Below the pieces are notes generated by a model that saw only the letters and a list, made by a program, of their open reading frames with translations, was not told where the DNA came from and made no database searches. A stretch of DNA of 64,000 nt, taken from an uncultured Tateyamaria sp. (GTDB lineage Bacteria > Pseudomonadota > Alphaproteobacteria > Rhodobacterales > Rhodobacteraceae). Shown in pieces: positions 25,095 through 33,037 of the stretch. The translations under genes and the position numbers were made by a program. The DNA lies in the NCBI RefSeq assembly GCF_947503045.1, contig NZ_CANNCF010000003.1, positions 62,001 through 126,000 on the forward strand, read 5' to 3'. The stretch's first letter is position 1; every line of letters begins with the position of its first letter.

Positions 25095-25694
25095 ATGCAG
25101 CCCGAAATCCGAAAACTGGTCACCTATGACGAAGAGGTGCTGATCGAAGGGTTTCGCCCTGCCGACCGCCCCTGGCGGATGTTCGCTCTGGCGGCTGTGG
25201 TGCGCAACCCATGGGCCGGGCGCTACGTTGTTGATCTCAAACCCGAAATTCAGGCCTATGGGCCGATCCTGGGCGAGATGATGACCGCACGCATGATCGC
25301 CCTTGCCGGGTCGGGCGAGGCCATCGAGGCCTATGGCAAGGCCGCCGTGGTCGGCCTGGACGGAGAGATCGAGCATGCCTCGGGTCTTATTCACACGCTG
25401 CGCTTTGGCAATCATTACCGCGAGGCCGTGGGTGCGAAATCCTACCTCGCTTTCACCAACACGCGCGGCGGGGCCAATGCACCGATCATGGTGCCGCTGA
25501 TGGACAAGAACGATGCGGGGCGGCGTTCGCATTACCTGACCATCCAATTCTCCATTCCCGACGCGCCACGCGATGACGAGATTGTCGTGGTGCTCGGGGC
25601 CGCCACTGGCGGGCGACCCCATCACCGCATCGGCGATCGCTATCAGGACCTCAAGGATCTGGGCCATGATGTGGACAACCCGGCCGCGGTCTGA
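25095..25694 (+). CDS. Amino acid synthesis (AA_synth, DUF1185) family protein
   Basis: A 199 aa protein matching the AA_synth family: RKLVTYDEEVLIEGFRPADRPWRMFALAAVVRNPWAGRY at the start, YGKAAVVGLDGEIEHASGLIH in the middle, and VVVLGAATGGRPHHRIGDRYQDL near the end. Despite the family name, the function is not settled. The start at 25095 follows GAGGAC. It is the first gene of the operon and overlaps the next by 29 nt. Its pairing with hydrolase and monooxygenase genes suggests a catabolic role here. Confidence 0.85.
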   Translation: MQPEIRKLVTYDEEVLIEGFRPADRPWRMFALAAVVRNPWAGRYVVDLKPEIQAYGPILGEMMTARMIALAGSGEAIEAYGKAAVVGLDGEIEHASGLIHTLRFGNHYREAVGAKSYLAFTNTRGGANAPIMVPLMDKNDAGRRSHYLTIQFSIPDAPRDDEIVVVLGAATGGRPHHRIGDRYQDLKDLGHDVDNPAAV

Positions 25695-26445
25695 CGTCGG
25701 CCCCCTCGCCGCGATCACCGCGGGCGACGGGCCGACGATCCTTCTGATCCACGGGGTCGGGCTGCGGGCCGAGGCGTGGGGCGCGCAGATCGATGCGCTC
25801 GGATCGTCCGATCATGTCGTTGCGGTGGACGTGCCCGGCCACGGGTCAAGCGCAGGCCTGCGCGTCGCGCCCGACCTCTCCGCTTATACCGAGACCATCG
25901 CCAAGTGCCTGACCGGACCGACTGTCGTGATCGGCCATTCCTTTGGCGCGATGATCGCCCTCGATCTGGCCATGTCGCACACCGATCACGTCGCAGGGGT
26001 CGCAGCCCTCAACGCCATCTACCGGCGCCCCCCGGACGCACGCACCGCCGTGATGGCACGGGCGCGCAGCCTCGATGGTGTCACCATCGCGGACCCGACC
26101 GCGCCGCTGGATCGCTGGTTCGGGCCTGATCCCAGCCCCGAACGTGCCGCCTGCGAGAACTGGCTGCTGAATGTCGATCCGGCAGGCTACAAGGCCGCCT
26201 ATTCCGTCTTTGCGCAAGAGGACGGGCCAGCGGATACGGCCCTGCGGTCCCTGCCCTGCCCGGCGCTCTTCATGACCGGGGCGGCGGAGCCGAACTCGAC
26301 CCCCGAGATGTCCCGTGCCATGGCTGCGCTGGCGCCGAATGGTCGGGCTGTCGTCATCCCCGGCGCCGCCCACATGATGCCCATGACCCATGCCGAACAG
26401 GTCAATGCACAACTTGCCAGCTTCATACGGGAGTGTTTGCCATGA
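25666..26445 (+). CDS. Alpha/beta fold hydrolase
   Basis: A 259 aa hydrolase. It shows the oxyanion-region LLIHGVGLRAEAWG, VDVPGHGSS, nucleophile elbow GHSFGAM, an acid region near MTGAAEPNS and the last His in PGAAHMMPM. This pattern is that of esterases and amide or ring-opening hydrolases such as PcaD and RutD. The start overlaps the preceding gene. Adjacent ATGs at 25666 and 25669 cannot be separated. In this operon it may cleave an amide or lactone produced by the monooxygenase. Confidence 0.85.
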   Translation: MMWTTRPRSDVGPLAAITAGDGPTILLIHGVGLRAEAWGAQIDALGSSDHVVAVDVPGHGSSAGLRVAPDLSAYTETIAKCLTGPTVVIGHSFGAMIALDLAMSHTDHVAGVAALNAIYRRPPDARTAVMARARSLDGVTIADPTAPLDRWFGPDPSPERAACENWLLNVDPAGYKAAYSVFAQEDGPADTALRSLPCPALFMTGAAEPNSTPEMSRAMAALAPNGRAVVIPGAAHMMPMTHAEQVNAQLASFIRECLP

Positions 26446-27365
26446 CCATCCCCGACCCCAGCATTTTGCGCAGCGCTTTCGGCGCGTTCATGACGGGCGT
26501 GACGGTGGTGACTGCGCGGCAGGTTGACGGCACGCCCGTTGGCTTTACCGCCAATTCCTTTTCCTCCGTCTCGCTTGACCCGCCGCTGCTCTTGGTCTGT
26601 CCGGGTAAATTCCTGTCGAGTTATCAGACCTTTGCCACCTGCACCCATTTCGCGGTCAGCGTTCTGGCCGAAGGGCAAGAGGACATCGCATCCGTCTTTG
26701 CCCGCTCCAAATCCGACCGCTTCGCCGAAACCGCACACCACGACGACCTGCATGGCGTGCCGGTGATTGACGGGGCCATCGCCCAGTTTTCCTGCACGAC
26801 CCATCAGGTTGTCGAGGCAGGCGATCATTGCGTGTTGCTGGGCCGGATCGTCGCGCTCGAACAAAGCGGTGCGCCGGGGCTCGGCTACGTCTCGGGGCGG
26901 TTCTTCAGCCTCGGGACCGAGCGGGCGGCGCTGGATCACGGCGCAGGTACCACCATCGCCGGGGCCATCGTGCAGGATGGCGACCACGTGTTGTTGCAAC
27001 AAACCCCCGCCGGGCTTGCGCCGCTGCATTGTGCCCATGCCGATCGCGGCGCGCTGTTGGATCATTTGCGCGACGGGCTGCGCGCGATGGGCGTGCAGGC
27101 CACGCTCGGGCAGGCCTATTCGGTGTTTGACGACACGGGCGCACGCACCCATCACAGCTATTTTCTGGCCACAGGCGTGCAGAGCCATCCGCACCCGGAT
27201 GTTGTAGCGCTGCCAATCATTGACTTGCCCACGCACAGCTATGCCAGCCCCGCGATCCGCACCATGATGCACCGCTTTGCCCGCGAGGCCAGCGCGCGCA
27301 GTTTTGGTCTTTACTTCGGCGATACCGAACACGGCGCCGTGCACGCCCCGATACAGAGGATGTAA
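26442..27365 (+). CDS. Flavin reductase with C-terminal Nudix-like extension
   Basis: A 307 aa protein. Residues about 1-165 form a flavin reductase domain (LRSAFGAFMTGVTVVTAR; GFTANSFSSVSLDPPLLLVC; FAVSVLAEGQ; HCVLLGRIVALE). The remaining ~140 residues (AGAIVQDGDHVLLQQTP; YSVFDDTGARTHHSYFLATG) resemble a Nudix fold without the catalytic Nudix box. Ordinary flavin reductases are about 170 aa. It would supply reduced FMN to the LLM monooxygenase encoded 3 nt downstream. The ATG overlaps the hydrolase stop. Confidence 0.85.
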   Translation: MTIPDPSILRSAFGAFMTGVTVVTARQVDGTPVGFTANSFSSVSLDPPLLLVCPGKFLSSYQTFATCTHFAVSVLAEGQEDIASVFARSKSDRFAETAHHDDLHGVPVIDGAIAQFSCTTHQVVEAGDHCVLLGRIVALEQSGAPGLGYVSGRFFSLGTERAALDHGAGTTIAGAIVQDGDHVLLQQTPAGLAPLHCAHADRGALLDHLRDGLRAMGVQATLGQAYSVFDDTGARTHHSYFLATGVQSHPHPDVVALPIIDLPTHSYASPAIRTMMHRFAREASARSFGLYFGDTEHGAVHAPIQRM

Positions 27366-27368
27366 GCC

Positions 27369-28403
27369 ATGGAATTCTCGCTTTTTGCTCATATGGAACG
27401 GCTGACCCCCGGTCAGGACCACAAGGATCTGCGGCGCGAGCTGATCGATCTGGCCAAGATGGCCGATGACGGTGGCATGCGTGCGGTCTGGACAGGCGAG
27501 CATCACGGGATGGAATTCACCATTACCCCCAACCCTTTCCTGAGCCTTGTGGATCTGGCCCATCACACCAAGAACGTGCGCCTTGGCACCGGCACCATCG
27601 TCGCTCCTTTCTGGCATCCGATCAAGCTGGCGGGCGAAGCGGCGGCGGCCGATCTGATCACCGATGGACGGATCGAACTGGGCATCGCGCGCGGTGCGTA
27701 CTCATACGAATACGAGCGCCTCATGCCCGGCATGGACGCGTGGGAGGCCGGGCAGCGCATGCGTGAAACCACTCCGCTGCTGCGCCAGCTCTGGACCGGG
27801 GATTGCGCCCATGAAGGGGAATTCTATGCGTTTCCGGCCACGACCACGGCCCCCAAGCCCGCACAAGCTGATGGCCCGCCCATCTGGATCGCTGCGCGCG
27901 ATCCCAACAGCCATTCCTTTGGGGTCGAGAACGGGTTCAACATTCAGGTGACCCCGCTTTGGCAGGGCATTGAAGAGATCGAAAACCTCATGGCCAAGTT
28001 CAATGACGCCTGTGCGGCCTATGCAGGTCCGCGCCCCAAGATCATGCTGCTGCATCACACCTATGTCGGGTCGGACAGCGATGATGTGAGCCTTGCCGCA
28101 CAACAATTGTCGCGGTTTTACTGCTATTTCGGCGCGTGGTTTCAGAACAAGCGGCCCGTGTCCCAAGGGCTGATCGAAACGTTAAGCGAGGAGGAACTGG
28201 CCGCAAACAAAATGATGTCCCCCGCCAATATGCATCGCGATCTGACCATCGGCACCGCGCAAGAGGTCATTGACCAGATCAAGCGCTACGAGGACCTTGG
28301 CTATGACGAATATTCGTTCTGGATCGACTCAGGTATGGACTTTGAGCGCAAACGCGCCTCCCTTGCCCGGTTCATCGACGACGTGATGCCCGCCTTTGCC
28401 TGA
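27369..28403 (+). CDS. LLM-class (luciferase-like) flavin-dependent monooxygenase
   Basis: A 344 aa TIM-barrel protein: AVWTGEHHGMEFTITPNPFL is the luciferase-like signature, with VRLGTGTIVAPFWHPIKLAGEAA, GRIELGIARGAYSYEY and QLWTGDCAHEGEFYAFP following. It is the oxygenase half of a two-component system whose reductase is the preceding gene. Such pairs open N-heterocyclic rings (PyrA/PyrE of pyridine breakdown, RutA/RutF of uracil breakdown) or do Baeyer-Villiger steps. The substrate here is not known. Confidence 0.9.
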   Translation: MEFSLFAHMERLTPGQDHKDLRRELIDLAKMADDGGMRAVWTGEHHGMEFTITPNPFLSLVDLAHHTKNVRLGTGTIVAPFWHPIKLAGEAAAADLITDGRIELGIARGAYSYEYERLMPGMDAWEAGQRMRETTPLLRQLWTGDCAHEGEFYAFPATTTAPKPAQADGPPIWIAARDPNSHSFGVENGFNIQVTPLWQGIEEIENLMAKFNDACAAYAGPRPKIMLLHHTYVGSDSDDVSLAAQQLSRFYCYFGAWFQNKRPVSQGLIETLSEEELAANKMMSPANMHRDLTIGTAQEVIDQIKRYEDLGYDEYSFWIDSGMDFERKRASLARFIDDVMPAFA

Positions 28404-28413
28404 GGAGGCCCAA

Positions 28414-29892
28414 ATGAACGATCTGCCCCATTTCCAACTGTTCATCGACGGCGCGTGGTGCGCGGGCGCGAGTGGGCAGGTCATGGCCTCGCAAAACCCC
28501 GCCACGGGCGCGGATTGGGCGACATTTGCCTGCGCGGATGCTTCGGATGTCGACCGGGCGGTGCGCGCCGCCCGCCGTGCACTGAACGATCCGGCCTGGC
28601 GCGACATGACGCAAACGGCGCGGGGGAAGTTGCTCTACCGTCTGGCCGATCTGATCGAGGAAAATGCAAAAAAACTGGGGGAGTTGGAGACTACGGACAG
28701 CGGCAAGTTGCTGGCCGAAACCTCCGCCCAGACGGCCTATGTGGGAGACTACTATCGCTACTATGCGGGGTTGGCCGACAAGATCGAAGGGGCCGTGCTG
28801 CCCATCGACAAACCCGACATGCACGTGTTCACCCGCCGCGAACCCATCGGCGTGGTGGTGGCCATCGTGCCGTGGAATGCGCAGATGTTCCTGACCGCAA
28901 CCAAGCTGGGGCCCGCGTTGGCCGCCGGGTGCAGCGTGGTTCTCAAAGCCTCTGAAATCGCACCGGCCCCGATGCTGGAATTCGCACGGCTGATCGAAGC
29001 GGCAGGCTTTCCGCCCGGCGTCGTGTCGGTGATCACCGGGGATGCGGAAAACTGCGCCATCCCCCTCACGCGGCACGCAGATGTCGACCGCATCGCCTTT
29101 ACCGGTGGGCCGGAGACGGCGCGGCACGTGGTGCGCAATTCGGCCGAAAACTTTGCAGTGATCTCGCTGGAACTCGGTGGCAAATCCCCGATCCTCGTCT
29201 TTGACGATGCCGACCTTGACGGGGCCGCCAACGGGCTGATCGCGGGCAATTTCGGCGCTTCGGGGCAAAGCTGTGTGGCCGGCTCGCGCGGGTTGGTGCA
29301 TCGCCCGATTATGGACGACCTGATTGCCCGCATCCGCGACAAGGCCAAGGGCATCGTGGTCGGTGACCCGCTGGAGGCGGCCACCCATGTCGGCCCGCTC
29401 TGCACGCCTGCGCAAATCGCGCGGATCGAGGACACGCTTGCGAGGGCGCAAGAGCAAGACGCGACCCTCCACATGGGTGGCGCGCCCGTTGATCGGCCCG
29501 GCAACTACATGGCCCCCACCCTCGTCGAATGCGCTTCGCCCGACACCGCGACCCTGCATGTCGAGATGTTTGGCCCCGTCATGTCCCTGATCCCTTTCGA
29601 CACCGAAGAAGAAGCCATCGCGCTCGCCAATGACACGCCCTTTGGGCTCGGCTCGGGCGTCTTCACCCAGAACCTTGCACGCGCCCATCGCGTTTCGGCC
29701 CGGTTGAAGGCGGGGATTTGCTGGGTGAACACCTACCGTGCTATTTCACCCATCGCGCCGTTCGGGGGCTATGGGCAGTCGGGCTATGGGCGCGAGGCGG
29801 GGCTCGATGCGATCCACGACTACACACGCACGAAAACCACGTGGATCAACACCTCTGACAGCCCGATGGCGAACCCGTTTGTGATGCGCTGA
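28414..29892 (+). CDS. Aldehyde dehydrogenase
   Basis: A 492 aa NAD(P)-dependent aldehyde dehydrogenase with VPWNAQMF, LELGGKSP (Glu) and GQSCVAGSR (Cys), ending PFGGYGQSGYGREAG. It is the last gene of the first operon and follows LLM by 10 nt with a strong GAGGAGG. It probably oxidises a semialdehyde released after ring opening and hydrolysis. The track start at 28396 is rejected for lack of an RBS. Confidence 0.9.
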   Translation: MNDLPHFQLFIDGAWCAGASGQVMASQNPATGADWATFACADASDVDRAVRAARRALNDPAWRDMTQTARGKLLYRLADLIEENAKKLGELETTDSGKLLAETSAQTAYVGDYYRYYAGLADKIEGAVLPIDKPDMHVFTRREPIGVVVAIVPWNAQMFLTATKLGPALAAGCSVVLKASEIAPAPMLEFARLIEAAGFPPGVVSVITGDAENCAIPLTRHADVDRIAFTGGPETARHVVRNSAENFAVISLELGGKSPILVFDDADLDGAANGLIAGNFGASGQSCVAGSRGLVHRPIMDDLIARIRDKAKGIVVGDPLEAATHVGPLCTPAQIARIEDTLARAQEQDATLHMGGAPVDRPGNYMAPTLVECASPDTATLHVEMFGPVMSLIPFDTEEEAIALANDTPFGLGSGVFTQNLARAHRVSARLKAGICWVNTYRAISPIAPFGGYGQSGYGREAGLDAIHDYTRTKTTWINTSDSPMANPFVMR

Positions 29893-29930
29893 GCGCGGCC
29901 ACAGCACTATTTTCTTGCGCCTTCGTGATT

Positions 29931-29951
29931 TTGTATACTTTATGTATGCAA
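29931..29951. promoter_or_regulatory. GntR/FadR-type operator upstream of the MttB operon
   Basis: TTGTATAC-TTTAT-GTATGCAA is an inverted repeat with seven of eight pairs matching. It ends 14 nt before the GntR start codon. The ~TATAC/GTAT~ form is typical of FCD-type GntR sites, so autoregulation of the operon is likely. Confidence 0.68.
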
Positions 29952-29965
29952 TCCATGAGGGCATG

Positions 29966-30670
29966 ATGACACGATTCTCCAAAGACGATTGCCTGGCCGA
30001 TCTGCGTCGCCGCATCCTGTCGACGGACCTGTCCCCGGGTCAGGATCTGGACGAGGTGGGCCTTGCGCAACACTACGGCATGTCGCGCACGCCGCTGCGC
30101 GAAGTGTTGCAACGGCTGCAGGGCGAAGGCTACGTGATGATGTCGCAAAACCGCGGCGCCAAAGTGGCGGCAATGGATATCGCGGTGTTGCGGACCTTCT
30201 TTCAGACCGCGCCCATGGTCTATGCCCACATCGCGCGGCTGGCCTGCGAGAACCGGACAGCAGGGCAACTTGAGACCCTCAAGGATGCCCAACGCACCTT
30301 CAAAACAGCGACCAGCGCGGACCGACCGGACGAGGCCGCCCTCGCCAATCACCGCTTTCACGCCACCATCGGTCACATGGCGCACAATGCCTATCTGGTG
30401 GCCTCGCTGGACCGTCTCTTGATCGATCACACGCGGCTCAGCCAGACCTTCTATCGCCCCGCATCACCGGCTGAATCCGCGCTGGTGGTCAAGGCCGCCG
30501 AGCAGCACGATGCGATGATCGCCGCTATCGAAGGGGGCGAAGGCGCGCTGGCCATCGACCTCACAATTCAGCACTGGGACCTCAGTCGCGACCGGATGGA
30601 GCGGTTTGTGCGCCCCACCCCGCTGCCCGTCGATCTGATCCCGCGCGAGGACCGCGAACATGCAGTTTGA
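29966..30670 (+). CDS. GntR family regulator (FCD domain)
   Basis: A 234 aa protein from ATG 29966, which has GAGG 5 nt upstream. The winged-helix core is LDEVGLAQHYGMSRTPLREVLQRLQGEGYV, followed by an FCD ligand domain (NHRFHATIGHMAHNAYLVASLDRLL). The metal-binding histidines of FCD proteins are plausible in NHRFH and EQHDAMI. The end overlaps the DHDPS-family gene by 11 nt, so it is transcribed with its targets. It likely senses an acid intermediate of the pathway. Confidence 0.88.
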   Translation: MTRFSKDDCLADLRRRILSTDLSPGQDLDEVGLAQHYGMSRTPLREVLQRLQGEGYVMMSQNRGAKVAAMDIAVLRTFFQTAPMVYAHIARLACENRTAGQLETLKDAQRTFKTATSADRPDEAALANHRFHATIGHMAHNAYLVASLDRLLIDHTRLSQTFYRPASPAESALVVKAAEQHDAMIAAIEGGEGALAIDLTIQHWDLSRDRMERFVRPTPLPVDLIPREDREHAV

Positions 30671-31568
30671 AGGCATCTACACTCCGATCGTGACCCCCTA
30701 TCACGACGATTTTTCGCTTAATGAGGCGGCGCTGGCCGAAACGGTGGAGTTGCTGATTGCGGCAGGCGTGAACGGCATCGTCGTGGCAGGCTCCACCGGC
30801 GAATATTATGCCCAGACGCCCGAAGAACGGCTTGAGATGATGACCCGCGCCGCGGGCCTGATTGCAGGTCGTGTGCCAATGATCGTCGGCACCGGCGCGA
30901 TCCGCACCGAGGATTCGGTGATGTTTGCCAAAGCCGCCAAGGCCGCAGGCGCGGATGCCTTGCTGGTCGCCACGCCGCCTTACGCCTACCCGACGGGGCG
31001 CGAGATTGCCCTGCATGCGCTCGCCATCGACCGCGCCGCCAACCTGCCCGTGATGCTCTACAACTATCCGGGGCGCATGTCGGTCGACATGGATGAAGAG
31101 ACGCTGGACCGCGTCGGCCGTTCGCCCAACTTCTGCGCCATCAAGGAAAGTTCGGGCGATATCAACCGCCTGCACATGCTGGCGCGGGATTATCCGCATA
31201 TCGCGCTCAGTTGCGGGATGGACGACCAGGCCCTCGAATTCTTTGCATGGGGCGCGCGCAGTTGGGTCTGTGCGGGATCGAATTTTGCCCCCGAATCCCA
31301 CATCGCCCTCTATCAGGCCTGCGCGGTCGAAGGCGACTTTACCAAGGGGCGCGCCATCATGTCCGCGATGCTGCCGTTGATGCGGGTGCTCGAACAGGGC
31401 GGCAAGTTCGTGCAATGCATCAAATACGGGCTGACCCTGCGCGGTATTGATGCAGGACCGCCCCGTAGGCCCCTGCAACCGCTCAACAAAGACGACAAGC
31501 GCGCGCTTGCTGAGGTGATTGCCACCATGAACACAACAATCCGCAGCATCACGGGGGCACACCCATGA
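30660..31568 (+). CDS. Dihydrodipicolinate synthase/N-acetylneuraminate lyase family protein
   Basis: A 302 aa (beta/alpha)8-barrel class I aldolase. It shows GSTGEYYAQTPEE, the Tyr of LYNYPGRM and the Schiff-base Lys of FCAIKESSGD. The family includes deaminating dehydratases such as Pyr4H2C deaminase of hydroxyproline breakdown. The neighbours (DAO-type oxidase, ALDH, GntR) favour that kind of catabolic step over lysine synthesis. The start overlaps the GntR gene and the stop overlaps the ALDH gene. Confidence 0.88.
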   Translation: MQFEGIYTPIVTPYHDDFSLNEAALAETVELLIAAGVNGIVVAGSTGEYYAQTPEERLEMMTRAAGLIAGRVPMIVGTGAIRTEDSVMFAKAAKAAGADALLVATPPYAYPTGREIALHALAIDRAANLPVMLYNYPGRMSVDMDEETLDRVGRSPNFCAIKESSGDINRLHMLARDYPHIALSCGMDDQALEFFAWGARSWVCAGSNFAPESHIALYQACAVEGDFTKGRAIMSAMLPLMRVLEQGGKFVQCIKYGLTLRGIDAGPPRRPLQPLNKDDKRALAEVIATMNTTIRSITGAHP

Positions 31569-33037
31569 CCGACCTTTTGACCCATGGCGAATATCAAGCT
31601 TTGGCCGACGCGCTGGACCCACCCCGCAGCCCATTCATCGACGGCAAATACCAGCGTGGCAACGGACCGATGATGCCCACAACCAACCCGGCAACTGGGG
31701 CCGAAATCACGCAGATTTCGACGGCGGATGCGGCGGATGTCGATCTGGCCGTCACAAAGGCACGCGAGGCATTTGATCAGGGCCGCTGGTCAAAACTGGA
31801 CCCCGAGGCACGCAAGGACGTGCTGATCCGGTTGTGCAAGCTGATGACGCGCAACATCCGCGAACTGGCGGTGATGGAGAGCGTGGAATCCGGCAAACCA
31901 ATCCGTGATTGCGTGCAGATCGACCTGCCCGAAACGATCCATTGTCTCAAATGGCACGCCGAGGCGGTGGACAAGATCTATGACCAGACCGCCCCCACAG
32001 GCGACCGGGCTCTGGCGATGATCCTGCGCGAACCGGTCGGCGTTGTGGCCGCCGTGTTGCCCTGGAACTTTCCCTTGATGATGCTGGCCTGGAAGATCGG
32101 CCCGGCCCTTGCGGCGGGCTGTTCGGTCATCGTCAAGCCTGCCGAACAAACAAGCCTCACCGCCCTGCGCGTCGCTGAGCTGGCCCATGAGGCTGGCGTC
32201 CCGCGCGGCGTGTTGCAGGTGCTGCCCGGCGACGGGCCAAGCGTGGGCGAGCCACTTGGGCGGCATATGGATGTGGACATGGTCAGCTTTACCGGCTCGA
32301 CCGAGACGGGGCGGCGGTTTTTGCATTATGCCGCCGACAGCAACCTCAAAAAGGTGGTGCTGGAATGCGGCGGCAAGAACCCGGCGGTCGTCTTTGACGA
32401 AGCCGAAAACCTCGATTCAGTGGCTGAACATGTGGTGAATGCGGCCTTCTGGAATGCGGGGCAGAACTGCTCAGCCGCCTCGCGCCTGATCGTGCACCGC
32501 GCGGTGAAACCGGCCCTGATGGAGCGGATAGAGGCCCGCCTGCGCGACTGGAAGGTGGGCGACCCGCTTGATCCGGCCACCCATATCGGCACACTGATCG
32601 ATGCGGGCCATTGTGCCAAGGTCCGCGGATATCTCGATGACAAAGGCGACGGGCCATACATCGCACCCGCCATCCTTGAGGTATCTCGCAATGACCCAAA
32701 GGCGCGTGAAGAGATCTTTGGCCCCGTCCTGTCGGTGATCGAGGTCGCCAGCAACGCCGAAGCGGTCGAGGTGGCCAACGACAGCGCCTATGGGCTTGCG
32801 GCATCCGTCTTTTCCGCCAATGGCCGCGCCGCCATCCGCGCCGCACGCGACATCCGGGCAGGCACCGTGACGGTCAACTGCTATGGCGAGGGCAACATCG
32901 CCACCCCCTTTGGCGGCTACAAACAATCCGGCTTTGGCGGGCGCGACAACGGGCTGCACGCCCATGACCAATACACCGAGGTCAAGACCATCTGGGTCGA
33001 CCTCACCGACCTTGCCGACGGGAACAACGTCACATGA
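31565..33037 (+). CDS. Aldehyde dehydrogenase
   Basis: A 490 aa aldehyde dehydrogenase with LPWNFPLMM, LECGGKNP (the Glu one place earlier, in LECGG) and GQNCSAASR (Cys), ending PFGGYKQSGFGGRDNG. It overlaps both neighbours by 4 nt (ATGA), so it is tightly coupled to the DHDPS-family and MttB-like genes. If the operon follows the hydroxyproline plan, it would be an alpha-ketoglutarate semialdehyde dehydrogenase. Gamma-aminobutyraldehyde-type substrates are also possible. Confidence 0.9.
   Translation: MTDLLTHGEYQALADALDPPRSPFIDGKYQRGNGPMMPTTNPATGAEITQISTADAADVDLAVTKAREAFDQGRWSKLDPEARKDVLIRLCKLMTRNIRELAVMESVESGKPIRDCVQIDLPETIHCLKWHAEAVDKIYDQTAPTGDRALAMILREPVGVVAAVLPWNFPLMMLAWKIGPALAAGCSVIVKPAEQTSLTALRVAELAHEAGVPRGVLQVLPGDGPSVGEPLGRHMDVDMVSFTGSTETGRRFLHYAADSNLKKVVLECGGKNPAVVFDEAENLDSVAEHVVNAAFWNAGQNCSAASRLIVHRAVKPALMERIEARLRDWKVGDPLDPATHIGTLIDAGHCAKVRGYLDDKGDGPYIAPAILEVSRNDPKAREEIFGPVLSVIEVASNAEAVEVANDSAYGLAASVFSANGRAAIRAARDIRAGTVTVNCYGEGNIATPFGGYKQSGFGGRDNGLHAHDQYTEVKTIWVDLTDLADGNNVT

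Noticed and set aside
26199-27617. 472 aa minus-strand ORF
   Set aside because: Antisense to three coupled genes with clear families.
28372-29688. 438 aa minus-strand ORF
   Set aside because: Antisense shadow of an aldehyde dehydrogenase.
30660-31568. Lysine-pathway dihydrodipicolinate synthase (dapA)
   Set aside because: Operon context with GntR, ALDH, MttB-like and DAO genes points to catabolism; family membership alone does not give DapA.
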